A program made the position numbers and the translations under genes. The notes beneath the pieces were generated by a model, which had not been told where the DNA came from, did no database searches, and saw nothing but the letters and a program-made list of their open reading frames with translations. A DNA stretch of 54,188 nt. Source: an uncultured Eubacteriales bacterium. Its GTDB lineage: Bacteria > Bacillota > Clostridia > Oscillospirales > Oscillospiraceae. Below are positions 8,626 to 15,811 of this stretch, piece after piece. How positions within the stretch are numbered: position 1 is the stretch's first letter; the number at the start of each line of letters is the position of its first letter. Location of the stretch: positions 1 to 54,188 of the forward strand of contig ONSQ01000017.1 of the NCBI GenBank assembly GCA_900320465.1. The letters are read 5' to 3'.

Positions 8626-8669
8626 ACACCCTTGGTTAGCGCTCTACAATTCGTAGAAACCGGGTTGTT

Positions 8670-9275
8670 TCAGGACTTTTTGGCCTTGCGCTTCCGCACG
8701 CGGATGTTGCAGGCAAGGAACACGATGACCTCCGCCGGCGCCAGGATCAGAAACAGCTGCCAGGGGTTGGCGGTAGGCAGGTGAAAATACACGATTACGA
8801 ACAGCGACAGCACGAACAGCGCGATGACGTACTGCAGATGCCGCGTGCGTTTGAAGACGCAGATCAGGATCATGTACACCAGGATCGCGGCGCTGACGGC
8901 GAACAGCCACAGCCGCCACTCGACGATATCCATCAGCCACAGCGTCACAAAGGCGATCAGAAAGGCGGTCAGCGTGCCGATCACGGCGATGGCGATGATG
9001 TGCTCGACGCTGTAGCGCACCTCTTCGACCTCATTCTCCTTCGGCTTTTCCCATTTGTCGTGGGACGAGAGGATGAAGTCCACGCTCACGCCGAAGAGCT
9101 CCGCCATCTGCGTCAGCACAAAGGCGTCGGGGATAGCCTCTCCGCGCTCCCACTTGGAGATGGTCTTGTCCGAGTAATTCAGTTTGGCCCCCAGCTCCGC
9201 CTGGGTCATGGAGTGCCCGGTGCGCAGCTTGATGATATTGCTGGCGGTCACCAGCTTCAGTTCGTTCAAATCCAT
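8670..9275 (-). CDS. XRE family regulator with C-terminal membrane segments
   Basis: A 201-residue protein. Residues about 10-68 form a Cro/C1 helix-turn-helix, with TQAELGAKLNYSDKTISKWE as the core. A charged linker (about 75-88) is followed by four predicted membrane helices (about 91-113, 118-137, 145-165 and 167-190) and a very basic tail (RVRKRKAKK). The layout suggests a DNA-binding protein tethered to the membrane; signal and targets are unknown. Such proteins often sit beside transporter or bacteriocin-immunity genes, but none is adjacent here. The ATG lies 12 bases from GGAGGTGA on the minus strand. Own terminator; divergent from the orphan gene at 9401. Confidence 0.88.
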   Translation of the reverse strand: MDLNELKLVTASNIIKLRTGHSMTQAELGAKLNYSDKTISKWERGEAIPDAFVLTQMAELFGVSVDFILSSHDKWEKPKENEVEEVRYSVEHIIAIAVIGTLTAFLIAFVTLWLMDIVEWRLWLFAVSAAILVYMILICVFKRTRHLQYVIALFVLSLFVIVYFHLPTANPWQLFLILAPAEVIVFLACNIRVRKRKAKKS

Positions 9276-9400
9276 GGCGCGGTTAGCTCACCTCCGTCCG
9301 TCCGGTCTATGCTGCCTCATTTTATCCGTTCGCACACGGCAAGTCAAGTTAAAAAGTTGAAACAATTTCCGTTATCCTGTATAAGAAGGAGGACTCCGCG

Positions 9401-9895
9401 ATGATTCAGCCCGGTAAGCGCCCGGCGCGGACGCGTGTGGCATCACCCGCAGAACTGCTCTCCGGCTATTATGTCTGGCTGGAGGTATGGGGCGCGCTGC
9501 TCTTCACCCGCCGCCGCGGCGTGCTGATCGACAGCGACGCCCAGCGCCTGCTGCTGTCCGGCGAGCCCTCGCTGTTCCCGGTCCCGCTTCGCCTCTTCGG
9601 CGCCTGGGCATCCGGGCCTTTTCCGGTCTTCCCGGCCTGTGCCGAGCCGCTGGACACCCTCCGCGCGCTGGAGCGTCTGGGAGGGGCGCCCTACGACTGG
9701 GACGCCCTGCTCGCCGCCTGCCGGAAACGCAACGCGCGCGTACGCCTTGCGCTCTCGCTTCTGACGCCCCTCCCGCCGCTGATCGAGACCGATTCGGCCC
9801 TCTCCGCCCTTGCCGCGCTGTGCCGCGCCTGCCCCGCCGGGGCTGTCCGCGTGGGCTTTCCCGCCGGGACACAAAAGAAGAATAAAAACGATTAA
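9401..9895 (+). CDS. Hypothetical protein, no recognised family
   Basis: A 164-residue protein of unknown function. It is rich in Leu, Ala, Arg and Pro, has no signal peptide and no convincing membrane helix, and ends in a lysine/asparagine-rich tail. Four cysteines lie in the second half without a metal-binding spacing I can recognise. Support for expression: AAGGAGG at 9386-9392, nine bases before the ATG, a hairpin terminator right after the stop, and GC-rich third positions like its neighbours. TTGAAA (9357-9362) and TATAAG (9380-9385), 17 bases apart, could be a promoter but would place the ribosome site almost at the transcript start. Confidence 0.6.
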   Translation: MIQPGKRPARTRVASPAELLSGYYVWLEVWGALLFTRRRGVLIDSDAQRLLLSGEPSLFPVPLRLFGAWASGPFPVFPACAEPLDTLRALERLGGAPYDWDALLAACRKRNARVRLALSLLTPLPPLIETDSALSALAALCRACPAGAVRVGFPAGTQKKNKND

Positions 9896-9899
9896 AAAG

Positions 9900-9924
9900 A
9901 TCGCCGCCCTGCGGCGATTTTTTT
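9900..9924 (+). terminator. Terminator after the orphan gene
   Basis: ATCGCCGC (9900-9907) pairs with GCGGCGAT (9911-9918), loop CCT, followed by a run of seven T including the end of the stem. Confidence 0.85.
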
Positions 9925-9993
9925 ACGGCCCGAGCACCAACGGCAAGGCCCGCGTGCAGCGCAGGCGGAGGCAAAATTTTTTCAAGATACCCC

Positions 9994-10028
9994 TTGACAC
10001 ATAATACTATGCGTTGTATAGTATTATG
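9994..10028 (+). promoter_or_regulatory. Promoter and PadR-type operator of the padR operon
   Basis: TTGACA (9994-9999), 17-base spacer, TATAGT (10017-10022) form a near-consensus promoter. A perfect 11-bp inverted repeat, CATAATACTAT (10000-10010) and ATAGTATTATG (10018-10028) with a 7-base centre, fills the spacer and covers the -10 box. A dimer bound there would block RNA polymerase, which fits PadR autorepression. Confidence 0.88.
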
Positions 10029-10046
10029 CGAAAGGGGGTATTGTCC

Positions 10047-10367
10047 ATGTTGGATGCGCAGATGAAGCGCGGGCTGATCGAAAACTGTGTGCTCGCGGCG
10101 CTGGCACGGGGCGACTCCTACGGCTATCAGATCGTCAAGGATCTGGACGCTGTCGTCTCGGTCACGGAATCGACGCTCTATCCGATCCTGCGCCGTCTCG
10201 AGGGGGCCGGCGCGCTGACGGTATACAGCGTCGAGCATAACGGACGACTGCGCAAGTTCTACCATCTGACCCAGACGGGCCGGCGGCAGCTTGAGAGCTT
10301 CGCCTCCGACTGGGACGAGCTTGCGGCCATGTATGATTTTATACGGGAGGGTCTGGGATATGAATAG
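10047..10367 (+). CDS. PadR family transcriptional regulator
   Basis: A 106-residue winged-helix repressor of the small PadR (PadR-s2) group. Core motifs are GDSYGYQIVKDL (about 26-37), ESTLYPILRRLEGAGAL (about 46-62) and the wing with RLRKFYHLTQTGRRQL. The ATG at 10047 is eight bases after AAAGGGGG; an upstream in-frame ATG lies inside the operator. It overlaps the DUF1700 gene by eight bases. The trio PadR-DUF1700-DUF4097 is a common Firmicute operon in which PadR represses its own promoter and the membrane proteins are thought to respond to envelope stress; that role is family inference. Confidence 0.93.
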   Translation: MLDAQMKRGLIENCVLAALARGDSYGYQIVKDLDAVVSVTESTLYPILRRLEGAGALTVYSVEHNGRLRKFYHLTQTGRRQLESFASDWDELAAMYDFIREGLGYE

Positions 10368-10947
10368 AGTGGAATATCTTGCCGCGCTGAAAAGCGCGCT
10401 TTCGCAGATGCCGGCGGAGGAGCTGGAGAAGCAGCTTGCCTATTATGACGAGCTGATCGCCGACATGTGCGAGGACGGCATGAGCGAAGAGGAGGCGACC
10501 GCGCGCCTCGGCGCGCCCGACGCCGTGGCGGAAGAGCTGCTCGCCGCGCTGCCGCTCTCGACGCTGGTCAAAAGCCGCATCCGCTCGGCGGGCGGCTCCT
10601 CGGCACTGACGGTCGTGCTGCTGGTGCTGGGCTTCCCACTGTGGTTCCCGCTGCTTGTCTCCGTCTTCGCCGTTGTGCTGAGCCTTGTCATCACGCTCTG
10701 GGCTCTTGTGATAGGCTTTGCGGCCGTGGTGTTCTCGCTGGGCGTCACGGCGATCGCGGCGCCCGTCGCCCTTGTCGCCGGCTGGTTCCAGGGCTCGCCC
10801 CTGATGGTCGCCGGTTACGCGCTCATTGCGGGCGGACTGTGCCTGCTGGGCGTGCTGGCCCTGCCGCCGCTCTGCGGTGCGATGGCGCGTCTGTGCCGTG
10901 CGATCGGCCGCGGTGTGAAATCGATTTTCATCAAAAAGGAGAGATGA
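10360..10947 (+). CDS. DUF1700 domain membrane protein
   Basis: A 195-residue protein. The N-terminal helical part (about 1-70) has the DUF1700 signature: MPAEELEKQLAYYDELIADM, then EEEATARLGAPDAVAEELL. Several hydrophobic helices follow (about 83-103, 105-135, 145-170) and the C-terminus is basic. It is the middle gene of the PadR operon; its start overlaps the padR stop and GGGAGG (10345-10350) is nine bases upstream. Function is not known biochemically. The downstream DUF4097 gene starts five bases after its stop. Confidence 0.88.
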   Translation: MNRVEYLAALKSALSQMPAEELEKQLAYYDELIADMCEDGMSEEEATARLGAPDAVAEELLAALPLSTLVKSRIRSAGGSSALTVVLLVLGFPLWFPLLVSVFAVVLSLVITLWALVIGFAAVVFSLGVTAIAAPVALVAGWFQGSPLMVAGYALIAGGLCLLGVLALPPLCGAMARLCRAIGRGVKSIFIKKER

Positions 10948-10951
10948 CAAG

Positions 10952-11959
10952 ATGAAAACATGGAAAAAAGTCCTGCTGCTGATTGCCATCCTGCTGCTGG
11001 CCCTCGGGGCCACGCTCACCCAGCTCGCCCACAGACGCGGCGACAGCTATCTGGCGAACCTGAGCTTCGGCGTCTCCGGCAATTACGGCTACGACCAGAA
11101 GGGTTACACCGTCTGCCGCTCCGGCGAGGCGGACTTTGCCGCAGAGGACGTGCGCGTCCTCTCGCTGGACTGGAATGCCGGCTCTGTGACCGTGGAGCGT
11201 TACAGCGGCAGCACCGTGCTGGTGCGCGAGGAGGCAAAGCGCGCTCTGAAGGAGGACGAGTGCCTGCGCTATAAGCTCTCTGGCGGCGAGCTGTCGATCC
11301 TGCCCTGCGCCAACCGCGTCAGCAGCTTGCCCGAAAAGCATCTGACGGTCTTCATCCCGCAGCGACTCGTGCTCGAGGGACTCGCTGTGGACGTCTCCTC
11401 CGCCGATGTAAAGGTATCCGGCGTCGAGACAGAGAAGGCGATCCTCCTTGAGTCCGGCTCCGGTACGCTCCAAGCCGAGGATTGCCGCTGCGGGGAGCTG
11501 CGCCTGGAATCGGGCTCCGGTGAACAGCGCGTCCTGCGCACGGAGGTCGGCGGCGCGCTCGGGAGTAAATCCGGCTCCGGTGCCTTCCGGGCTGAAACCC
11601 TCGTCTGCGCCGAAGCCGATATCGAAACGAACAGCGGCGATAAGAGCATTGACGGTCTGCTTTGCGACAGACTCAAACTCTCTGCCTCCAGCGGCGCGGT
11701 CCGCGGCACGGCGCTTGTCTGCGGCTTTGTCGAGAGCGAAAGCTCCTCCGGCAACGTCTCCCTGACCTTCGCCGCCGCGCCGACGCACATCGGGATCGAA
11801 ACCAGCTCCGGGGATGTGACGCTCACGCTCCCGCGGGGGACGGGGGTCAACCTCCTCTTCGACAGCTCCTCCGGAAAACTCGGCGGCGAGCTGGTCCGCG
11901 GCGACCTGCCCATCGACGTGGAGACCTCCAGCGGCGACCTCACGATCGCCTACCGCTGA
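10952..11959 (+). CDS. DUF4097 family beta-strand repeat protein
   Basis: A 335-residue protein. An N-terminal hydrophobic segment (about 6-24) works as a signal anchor, so most of the protein is probably outside. From about residue 150 there is a regular beta-repeat with recurring SGSG, NSGD, SSG and SSGD turns roughly every 20 residues, as in DUF4097/DUF4098 (LiaG-like) proteins that form an elongated beta-helix. It is the last gene of the PadR operon and is followed by a strong terminator. LiaG-type proteins are linked to cell-envelope stress responses; no direct function can be read here. Confidence 0.87.
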   Translation: MKTWKKVLLLIAILLLALGATLTQLAHRRGDSYLANLSFGVSGNYGYDQKGYTVCRSGEADFAAEDVRVLSLDWNAGSVTVERYSGSTVLVREEAKRALKEDECLRYKLSGGELSILPCANRVSSLPEKHLTVFIPQRLVLEGLAVDVSSADVKVSGVETEKAILLESGSGTLQAEDCRCGELRLESGSGEQRVLRTEVGGALGSKSGSGAFRAETLVCAEADIETNSGDKSIDGLLCDRLKLSASSGAVRGTALVCGFVESESSSGNVSLTFAAAPTHIGIETSSGDVTLTLPRGTGVNLLFDSSSGKLGGELVRGDLPIDVETSSGDLTIAYR

Positions 11960-11992
11960 GACGAACAGAAGAACAAAGAAGAACGAAGAGCA

Positions 11993-12031
11993 AAAACGCT
12001 CCCCTTCGGTTCATCCGAAGGGGAGCGTTTT
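11993..12031. terminator. Bidirectional terminator between DUF4097 and the aminotransferase remnant
   Basis: A perfect 17-bp stem: AAAACGCTCCCCTTCGG (11993-12009) with CCGAAGGGGAGCGTTTT (12015-12031), loop TTCAT. A and T tracts at both ends allow use from either side. Confidence 0.9.
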
Positions 12032-12056
12032 GGCTTATCGGGGAAGATGCACCGGC

Positions 12057-13065
12057 TCAGGCCAGCGCCTCACGCAGCACCTTGCCCAGTCTCTTGATGC
12101 CCTCGACGATGCGCTCGTCGGTGGCGTTGGAGTAGTTCAGTCTCATGCAGTTTTTGGTGTTGCCGCTGGGATAGAAGCCCGAGCCCGGCACGTAAGCCAC
12201 GTTCTGGGCCATGGCCTTGGGGGCCAGCTCGCGGGTATCGATGCCCTCGGGCAGCTCCACCCAGGTGAACAGACCGCCGTCCGGGTCGGTGAACTTGACC
12301 TGGGGCGGGAACTCGGCGCGCATGGTGTCGATCATCAGCTGGGCGCGCCGCTTGTAGACGGCACGGATCTTCTCCACATGCTCGTCAATGTCGAACATAT
12401 CCAGATACTTGGAGATGACCAGGGCGTTGATCGTGGGGGTCTGCAGCGCGGAGGCCTGCATGATCAGGTTGACCTTTTCGATGATCTCTTCTCTGGCGTT
12501 GATCCAGCCCATGCGGAAGCCGGGGGAGAGGATCTTGGAGAAGGTGCCGAAGTAGATGATCAGATCCTTTTCGTCCATGCTGCGCAGCGCGCAGCACGCG
12601 GTCCAGCTCCTCGATGATCATGCCGCCGTCGTCGGTGGGGACCTCGACAAAGTTGGGCTCATACTGCTTGAAGGCATTGATGGCGCCCAGATAGGAGGGA
12701 CTCTCCAGCACGACCACGTCGCCGGGGTTCAGAAACAGCTTGCCGATGAAGTCAAGACCCTGCTGGCTGCCGGCCGTCAGGATCAGCTGGTCGGGGTCGG
12801 TGTGGATGTTGTTCTTATCCGCCAGACGCGCGGCGATCTGCTCGCGCAGGTGTCTGGGGCCCTCGGTCACGCCGTACTGCAGGGCGGCGGTGCCGTTCTC
12901 GTCCATCACGGCATCCATGGCGGCTTTCAGATCGGCCACCGGAAACAGCTCCGGCGCGGGAAGGCCGCCGGCAAAGGAAATGATCTCGGGACGGGCGGTG
13001 AGCTTCAAGAGCTCGCGCACGTCCGAAGCCTTGATGTTGTCCATGCGATTGGCAAAATTAACCAT
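12057..13065 (-). pseudogene. Broken PLP-dependent aminotransferase gene (LysN/2-aminoadipate type)
   Basis: Two pieces of one fold-type I aminotransferase in different frames. The N-terminal piece (start 13065) reads from FANRMDNIKASDVRELL through the ISFAGGLPAPELFP region and the ALQYGVTEGPRHLREQI and LTAGSQQGLDFI motifs to about residue 163 near 12577. The C-terminal piece (12578 to 12057) starts just before IYFGTFSKILSPGFRMGW, which contains the PLP lysine, and runs to the end. About 70 residues are missing between them, including the NPTG and Asp/Tyr PLP-contact segments, and the join changes frame. The junction lies in a perfect hairpin, TGCTGCGC-AGC-GCGCAGCA, near 12578-12597. AAGGAGG precedes the start. 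As it stands the protein cannot be functional. Confidence 0.88.
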
Positions 13066-13162
13066 TTCATGTCCTCCTTATTCAGCATATTTGAAAAAAA
13101 TAACCGATTCTTGCTTCCTTTATACCATAATCGCGCCCCGCTGTAAAGCGGCAAAGCGCGTG

Positions 13163-13870
13163 TTATTTTTTGAACAAACGCCCCAAAAGGCCCTTGCGAG
13201 CGGCTTTTACCTCTTCCTGGCGCAGCGCGCCCCAGCTCTCCGGACCCAGGTATTTCAGCACCGCCACCTGCGGCTCCATGTCCGGCGTGACGGTAAAGGT
13301 GTCCGTGTCGTAATAATGAATAAACTCCGGCGATTCGAACTTGTCCGTGAACTCCGTCACCGACTCCAGCCTGTGGGCGCCCCGGTTGCCGTCCCGGTAG
13401 TGCATGGGGATGATGACCTTGGCCATGATCTCGTCGCAGGCCCGTTTGGCCTCCTGCGAGGGCAGGGCGGTGATGGATCCGGCGCAGATCATGCAAACGT
13501 CCGCGCCGAAGAGTCTTGAGATCTGCCCGCCGTCCAGCTGGGTGCCCAGATCGCTCATGTGCACCAGCTTATAGCCGTCGGCTTCCAGGATATGAATGAA
13601 GCAGAAGCCCCGCCAGTTGCCCAGCTTGAACTCATGGGGCACCTTCAGCGCCGTGATGGTGAAGGGACAGTCGCTCTCCGGCCTGCCGGAGAGGGTCACG
13701 CCCTCCCGGTAATTGTGGCCGTAGTGCTCATGGCTGATCAAAAGCTTGTCCGCTTTCAGATGCAGCTTGGGGTATCCGGCGGTATAGTCGCTGTTATAGG
13801 GATCGATCAGGACCGTGTAACCCCGATGGGTGATGGCGAAGCAGGCGTGCCCCAGCCAGTTGATTTCCAT
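13163..13870 (-). CDS. Metallo-beta-lactamase-fold protein, UlaG-like, with altered metal motif
   Basis: A 235-residue protein with the UlaG/YcbL-like layout: an N-terminal INWLGHACFAI segment, the TVLIDPYNSDY strand, the metal loop, and a late MHYRDGNRGAH segment supplying the last histidine. The family loop HxHxDH reads H47-E-H49-Y-G51-H52, so the aspartate is replaced by glycine. The VGG-type loop after strand 5 is also atypical (CAGSITALPS). Catalysis may therefore be lost or changed; a one-metal site is possible. The substrate is unknown. Its neighbours are the broken aminotransferase and the DUF4037 gene, with no clear link. The ATG is at the conserved family start. Confidence 0.82.
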   Translation of the reverse strand: MEINWLGHACFAITHRGYTVLIDPYNSDYTAGYPKLHLKADKLLISHEHYGHNYREGVTLSGRPESDCPFTITALKVPHEFKLGNWRGFCFIHILEADGYKLVHMSDLGTQLDGGQISRLFGADVCMICAGSITALPSQEAKRACDEIMAKVIIPMHYRDGNRGAHRLESVTEFTDKFESPEFIHYYDTDTFTVTPDMEPQVAVLKYLGPESWGALRQEEVKAARKGLLGRLFKK

Positions 13871-13891
13871 ATGATCACCTTCCTGTTAAAG

Positions 13892-13931
13892 GCTTCCCCT
13901 GGGGGAAGCTGTCACCGCAGGCGACTGATGC
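13892..13931. repeat. Copy of the intergenic palindromic repeat
   Basis: GGCTTCCCC-TG-GGGGAAGC hairpin followed by GTCACCGC and a CTGATGCGGG end, related to the elements at 5872-6130. It sits in the 99-base gap between the UlaG-like and DUF4037 genes. Confidence 0.6.
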
Positions 13932-13969
13932 GGGCTGTTCCGTCTATAGAGCGCTTCGTACCCCGGCAC

Positions 13970-14905
13970 TTATTCTTCCATCACATGCAGTGCGCGGATG
14001 GCGCCGTTCCGGATCGAGCCCTGTACGGCATAGGCGTGGCTCTCCAGATAGTCGCCACCGGCCGCACTCAGCTCCTGTGCGCGCAGCTCCCTGACCACGC
14101 TGGCGCAGATGTCCTCCACCAGCTGGATCTTCAGCGCGTCGCCCTCGCCGCCGTTCTCTCCCGTCAGCAGGAACGCCAGCGGCTCGCAGAGCGCCTGCCC
14201 AAATTCCGGCAGCTCCCTCATGGCCCGAAAGCTCCATTTATAATAGGGCCTGTGGGCCCGGCACAGCAGAAACACCGCGTCCGAGGCGGCGTTGACAAAC
14301 TCGCCCAGCGCCAGCATTGCCGCGCCGCTCTCGCCGTGCTTTAAACAGCGGGGGTAGTTGTACTGCCCCGCCTGGGCCATGGCGATCAGCTTTGCGGCAA
14401 GCTTCTTGCGCCGCACGTCCTCGGGCATGCCGTGCCTGAGCGTTTCGCGCAGCCAGGAGAATTCGCCCAGCTCGTCCCGCCAGACCTCGCCGTTGGTGGC
14501 CTCCGCCAGCGCCCAGGAGGGGATCGCCATCCACTGCTGCCAGCTCTCCGGCGCCCCGTCCGAGCCGGTGTAGCGCCGGTAAAAATCGCTGATGCGCCGC
14601 ACGCCCAGACCCTCCTCGGCCATGGCGCTGTGCGCCTGCGCGCCCGCAAAGCCCAGCGAGCGGTACAGCCGTGCGAGCGCCACGCCGATCTTCACGTCGT
14701 CCTCGTCGGTCAGCCACAGACAGAAGCCCTGGGCAAAGTCGTGGTCCCTGGACAGCTCGTCGTCAAAGCCGAAGCACTGCGAGCCCCGGCCCGCCAGTCC
14801 CACGGCGATGCGCCCTTCCCAGTCCGGCAGCGCCGCGGCGATGGCCGCCCTGCCCCGCTGCTCGTACAGGGCCCTTGCCTCGTCAAGACCGCGCATGGAT
14901 ATCAT
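13970..14905 (-). CDS. DUF4037 nucleotidyltransferase-fold protein
   Basis: A 311-residue protein. The segment GRGSQCFGFDDELSRDHDF (about 39-57) matches the nucleotidyltransferase-type GS...D.E.S.DHD pattern of DUF4037 proteins, with acidic residues placed to bind metal and nucleotide. The remainder is mainly helical, with NYPRCLKHGESGAAMLALGEF and HRPYYKWSFRAMRELP as conserved patches. The biochemical activity is not established. It starts inside the TPR gene with a 23-base overlap, so the two proteins are coupled and probably act together. AAGGA lies eight bases before the ATG. Confidence 0.85.
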   Translation of the reverse strand: MISMRGLDEARALYEQRGRAAIAAALPDWEGRIAVGLAGRGSQCFGFDDELSRDHDFAQGFCLWLTDEDDVKIGVALARLYRSLGFAGAQAHSAMAEEGLGVRRISDFYRRYTGSDGAPESWQQWMAIPSWALAEATNGEVWRDELGEFSWLRETLRHGMPEDVRRKKLAAKLIAMAQAGQYNYPRCLKHGESGAAMLALGEFVNAASDAVFLLCRAHRPYYKWSFRAMRELPEFGQALCEPLAFLLTGENGGEGDALKIQLVEDICASVVRELRAQELSAAGGDYLESHAYAVQGSIRNGAIRALHVMEE

Positions 14906-15683
14906 CGATCCTTTCCTTCAGCTCCGCGGCATACAGGAAGAAGCCCAGCCGGTCGAACACCGGCAGGCACTTCGAGGACATGAAGGCGTAATAGGCGTCC
15001 CGCGGCAGGGCGCTGTCGTCCAGCGCCTCCCAGGCGCGCTCCAGACAGGGGGCGATGCGCATGTCCTCCGGGTCTGCCCGGTCGTACATCTCCGCCATGC
15101 TGCACAGCGTCACGGCGATCTCGCTGCCGCCGTTGGGCAGCTCGCCGAGAATGGCGACGGCCGCCTCGAACAAAGGCTCGGCCTCCTCAATCTGCCCCAG
15201 AGCGGCGTGGGACTGGGCCATGTTGTTCCACAGTCCCGCAAAGCGGTAATCATGGGGGTCCAGATTGTCGGAATAGACCCGGCTCACATGCCGGAACAGG
15301 GGCAGCGACTCCTCGTACAGTCCAAAGCAGCCCATCGTGGTGGCCGCGTTGAGCAGCACCGTCGCGCCCGATACCGTGCGGCCCATGCCGTGGGCCTTGA
15401 TGATCTCCAGCGCGCTGTCCACCGCGTCCAGCCCCCTGGTCTCGTCCATGCTGCGGCGGTACTGCCCCAGCAGCTCGCTGGTCACCGACAGCTCCGCGCG
15501 CCAGTCGCCGCAGTCTCTGGCCTTTTCCAGCCAGTGCTCCAGATAGCTCTGGGCCTCGCTCTCCCGGTTGCGGGCATAGAGCGCGTCCAGCCCGCGGATG
15601 ATCTCCGGCACGTCCAGAGCATGCTCGCAGGGCTCCCGGTCCGGTACGCCGATATACTCGCTGGCGTCAAAACAGCAGCGCAT
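14883..15683 (-). CDS. Tetratricopeptide repeat protein paired with DUF4037
   Basis: A 266-residue all-helical protein with TPR-like repeats. The clearest are around SVTSELLGQYRRSMDET, FGLYEESLPLFRHVSRVYSD and WNNMAQSHAALGQIEEAEPL. It has no signal peptide or membrane helix. It lies directly upstream of, and overlaps, the DUF4037 gene; this pairing recurs in clostridia (from general knowledge), often beside a DUF4125 gene, which is absent here. TPR proteins usually bind a partner, here presumably the DUF4037 protein. AAGGAGG precedes the ATG. Confidence 0.83.
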   Translation of the reverse strand: MRCCFDASEYIGVPDREPCEHALDVPEIIRGLDALYARNRESEAQSYLEHWLEKARDCGDWRAELSVTSELLGQYRRSMDETRGLDAVDSALEIIKAHGMGRTVSGATVLLNAATTMGCFGLYEESLPLFRHVSRVYSDNLDPHDYRFAGLWNNMAQSHAALGQIEEAEPLFEAAVAILGELPNGGSEIAVTLCSMAEMYDRADPEDMRIAPCLERAWEALDDSALPRDAYYAFMSSKCLPVFDRLGFFLYAAELKERIDDIHARS

Positions 15684-15811
15684 GGGGATTCCTCCTTGAA
15701 GCTTTCCCGCTGAGGGGGTATAATACAGTACAATAACCGCTTCGCGGTTCTATCCGATGGTGTTTCTACATTATATATAGAAACGGGCAGAAATTCAAGG
15801 AGCCATTGACA

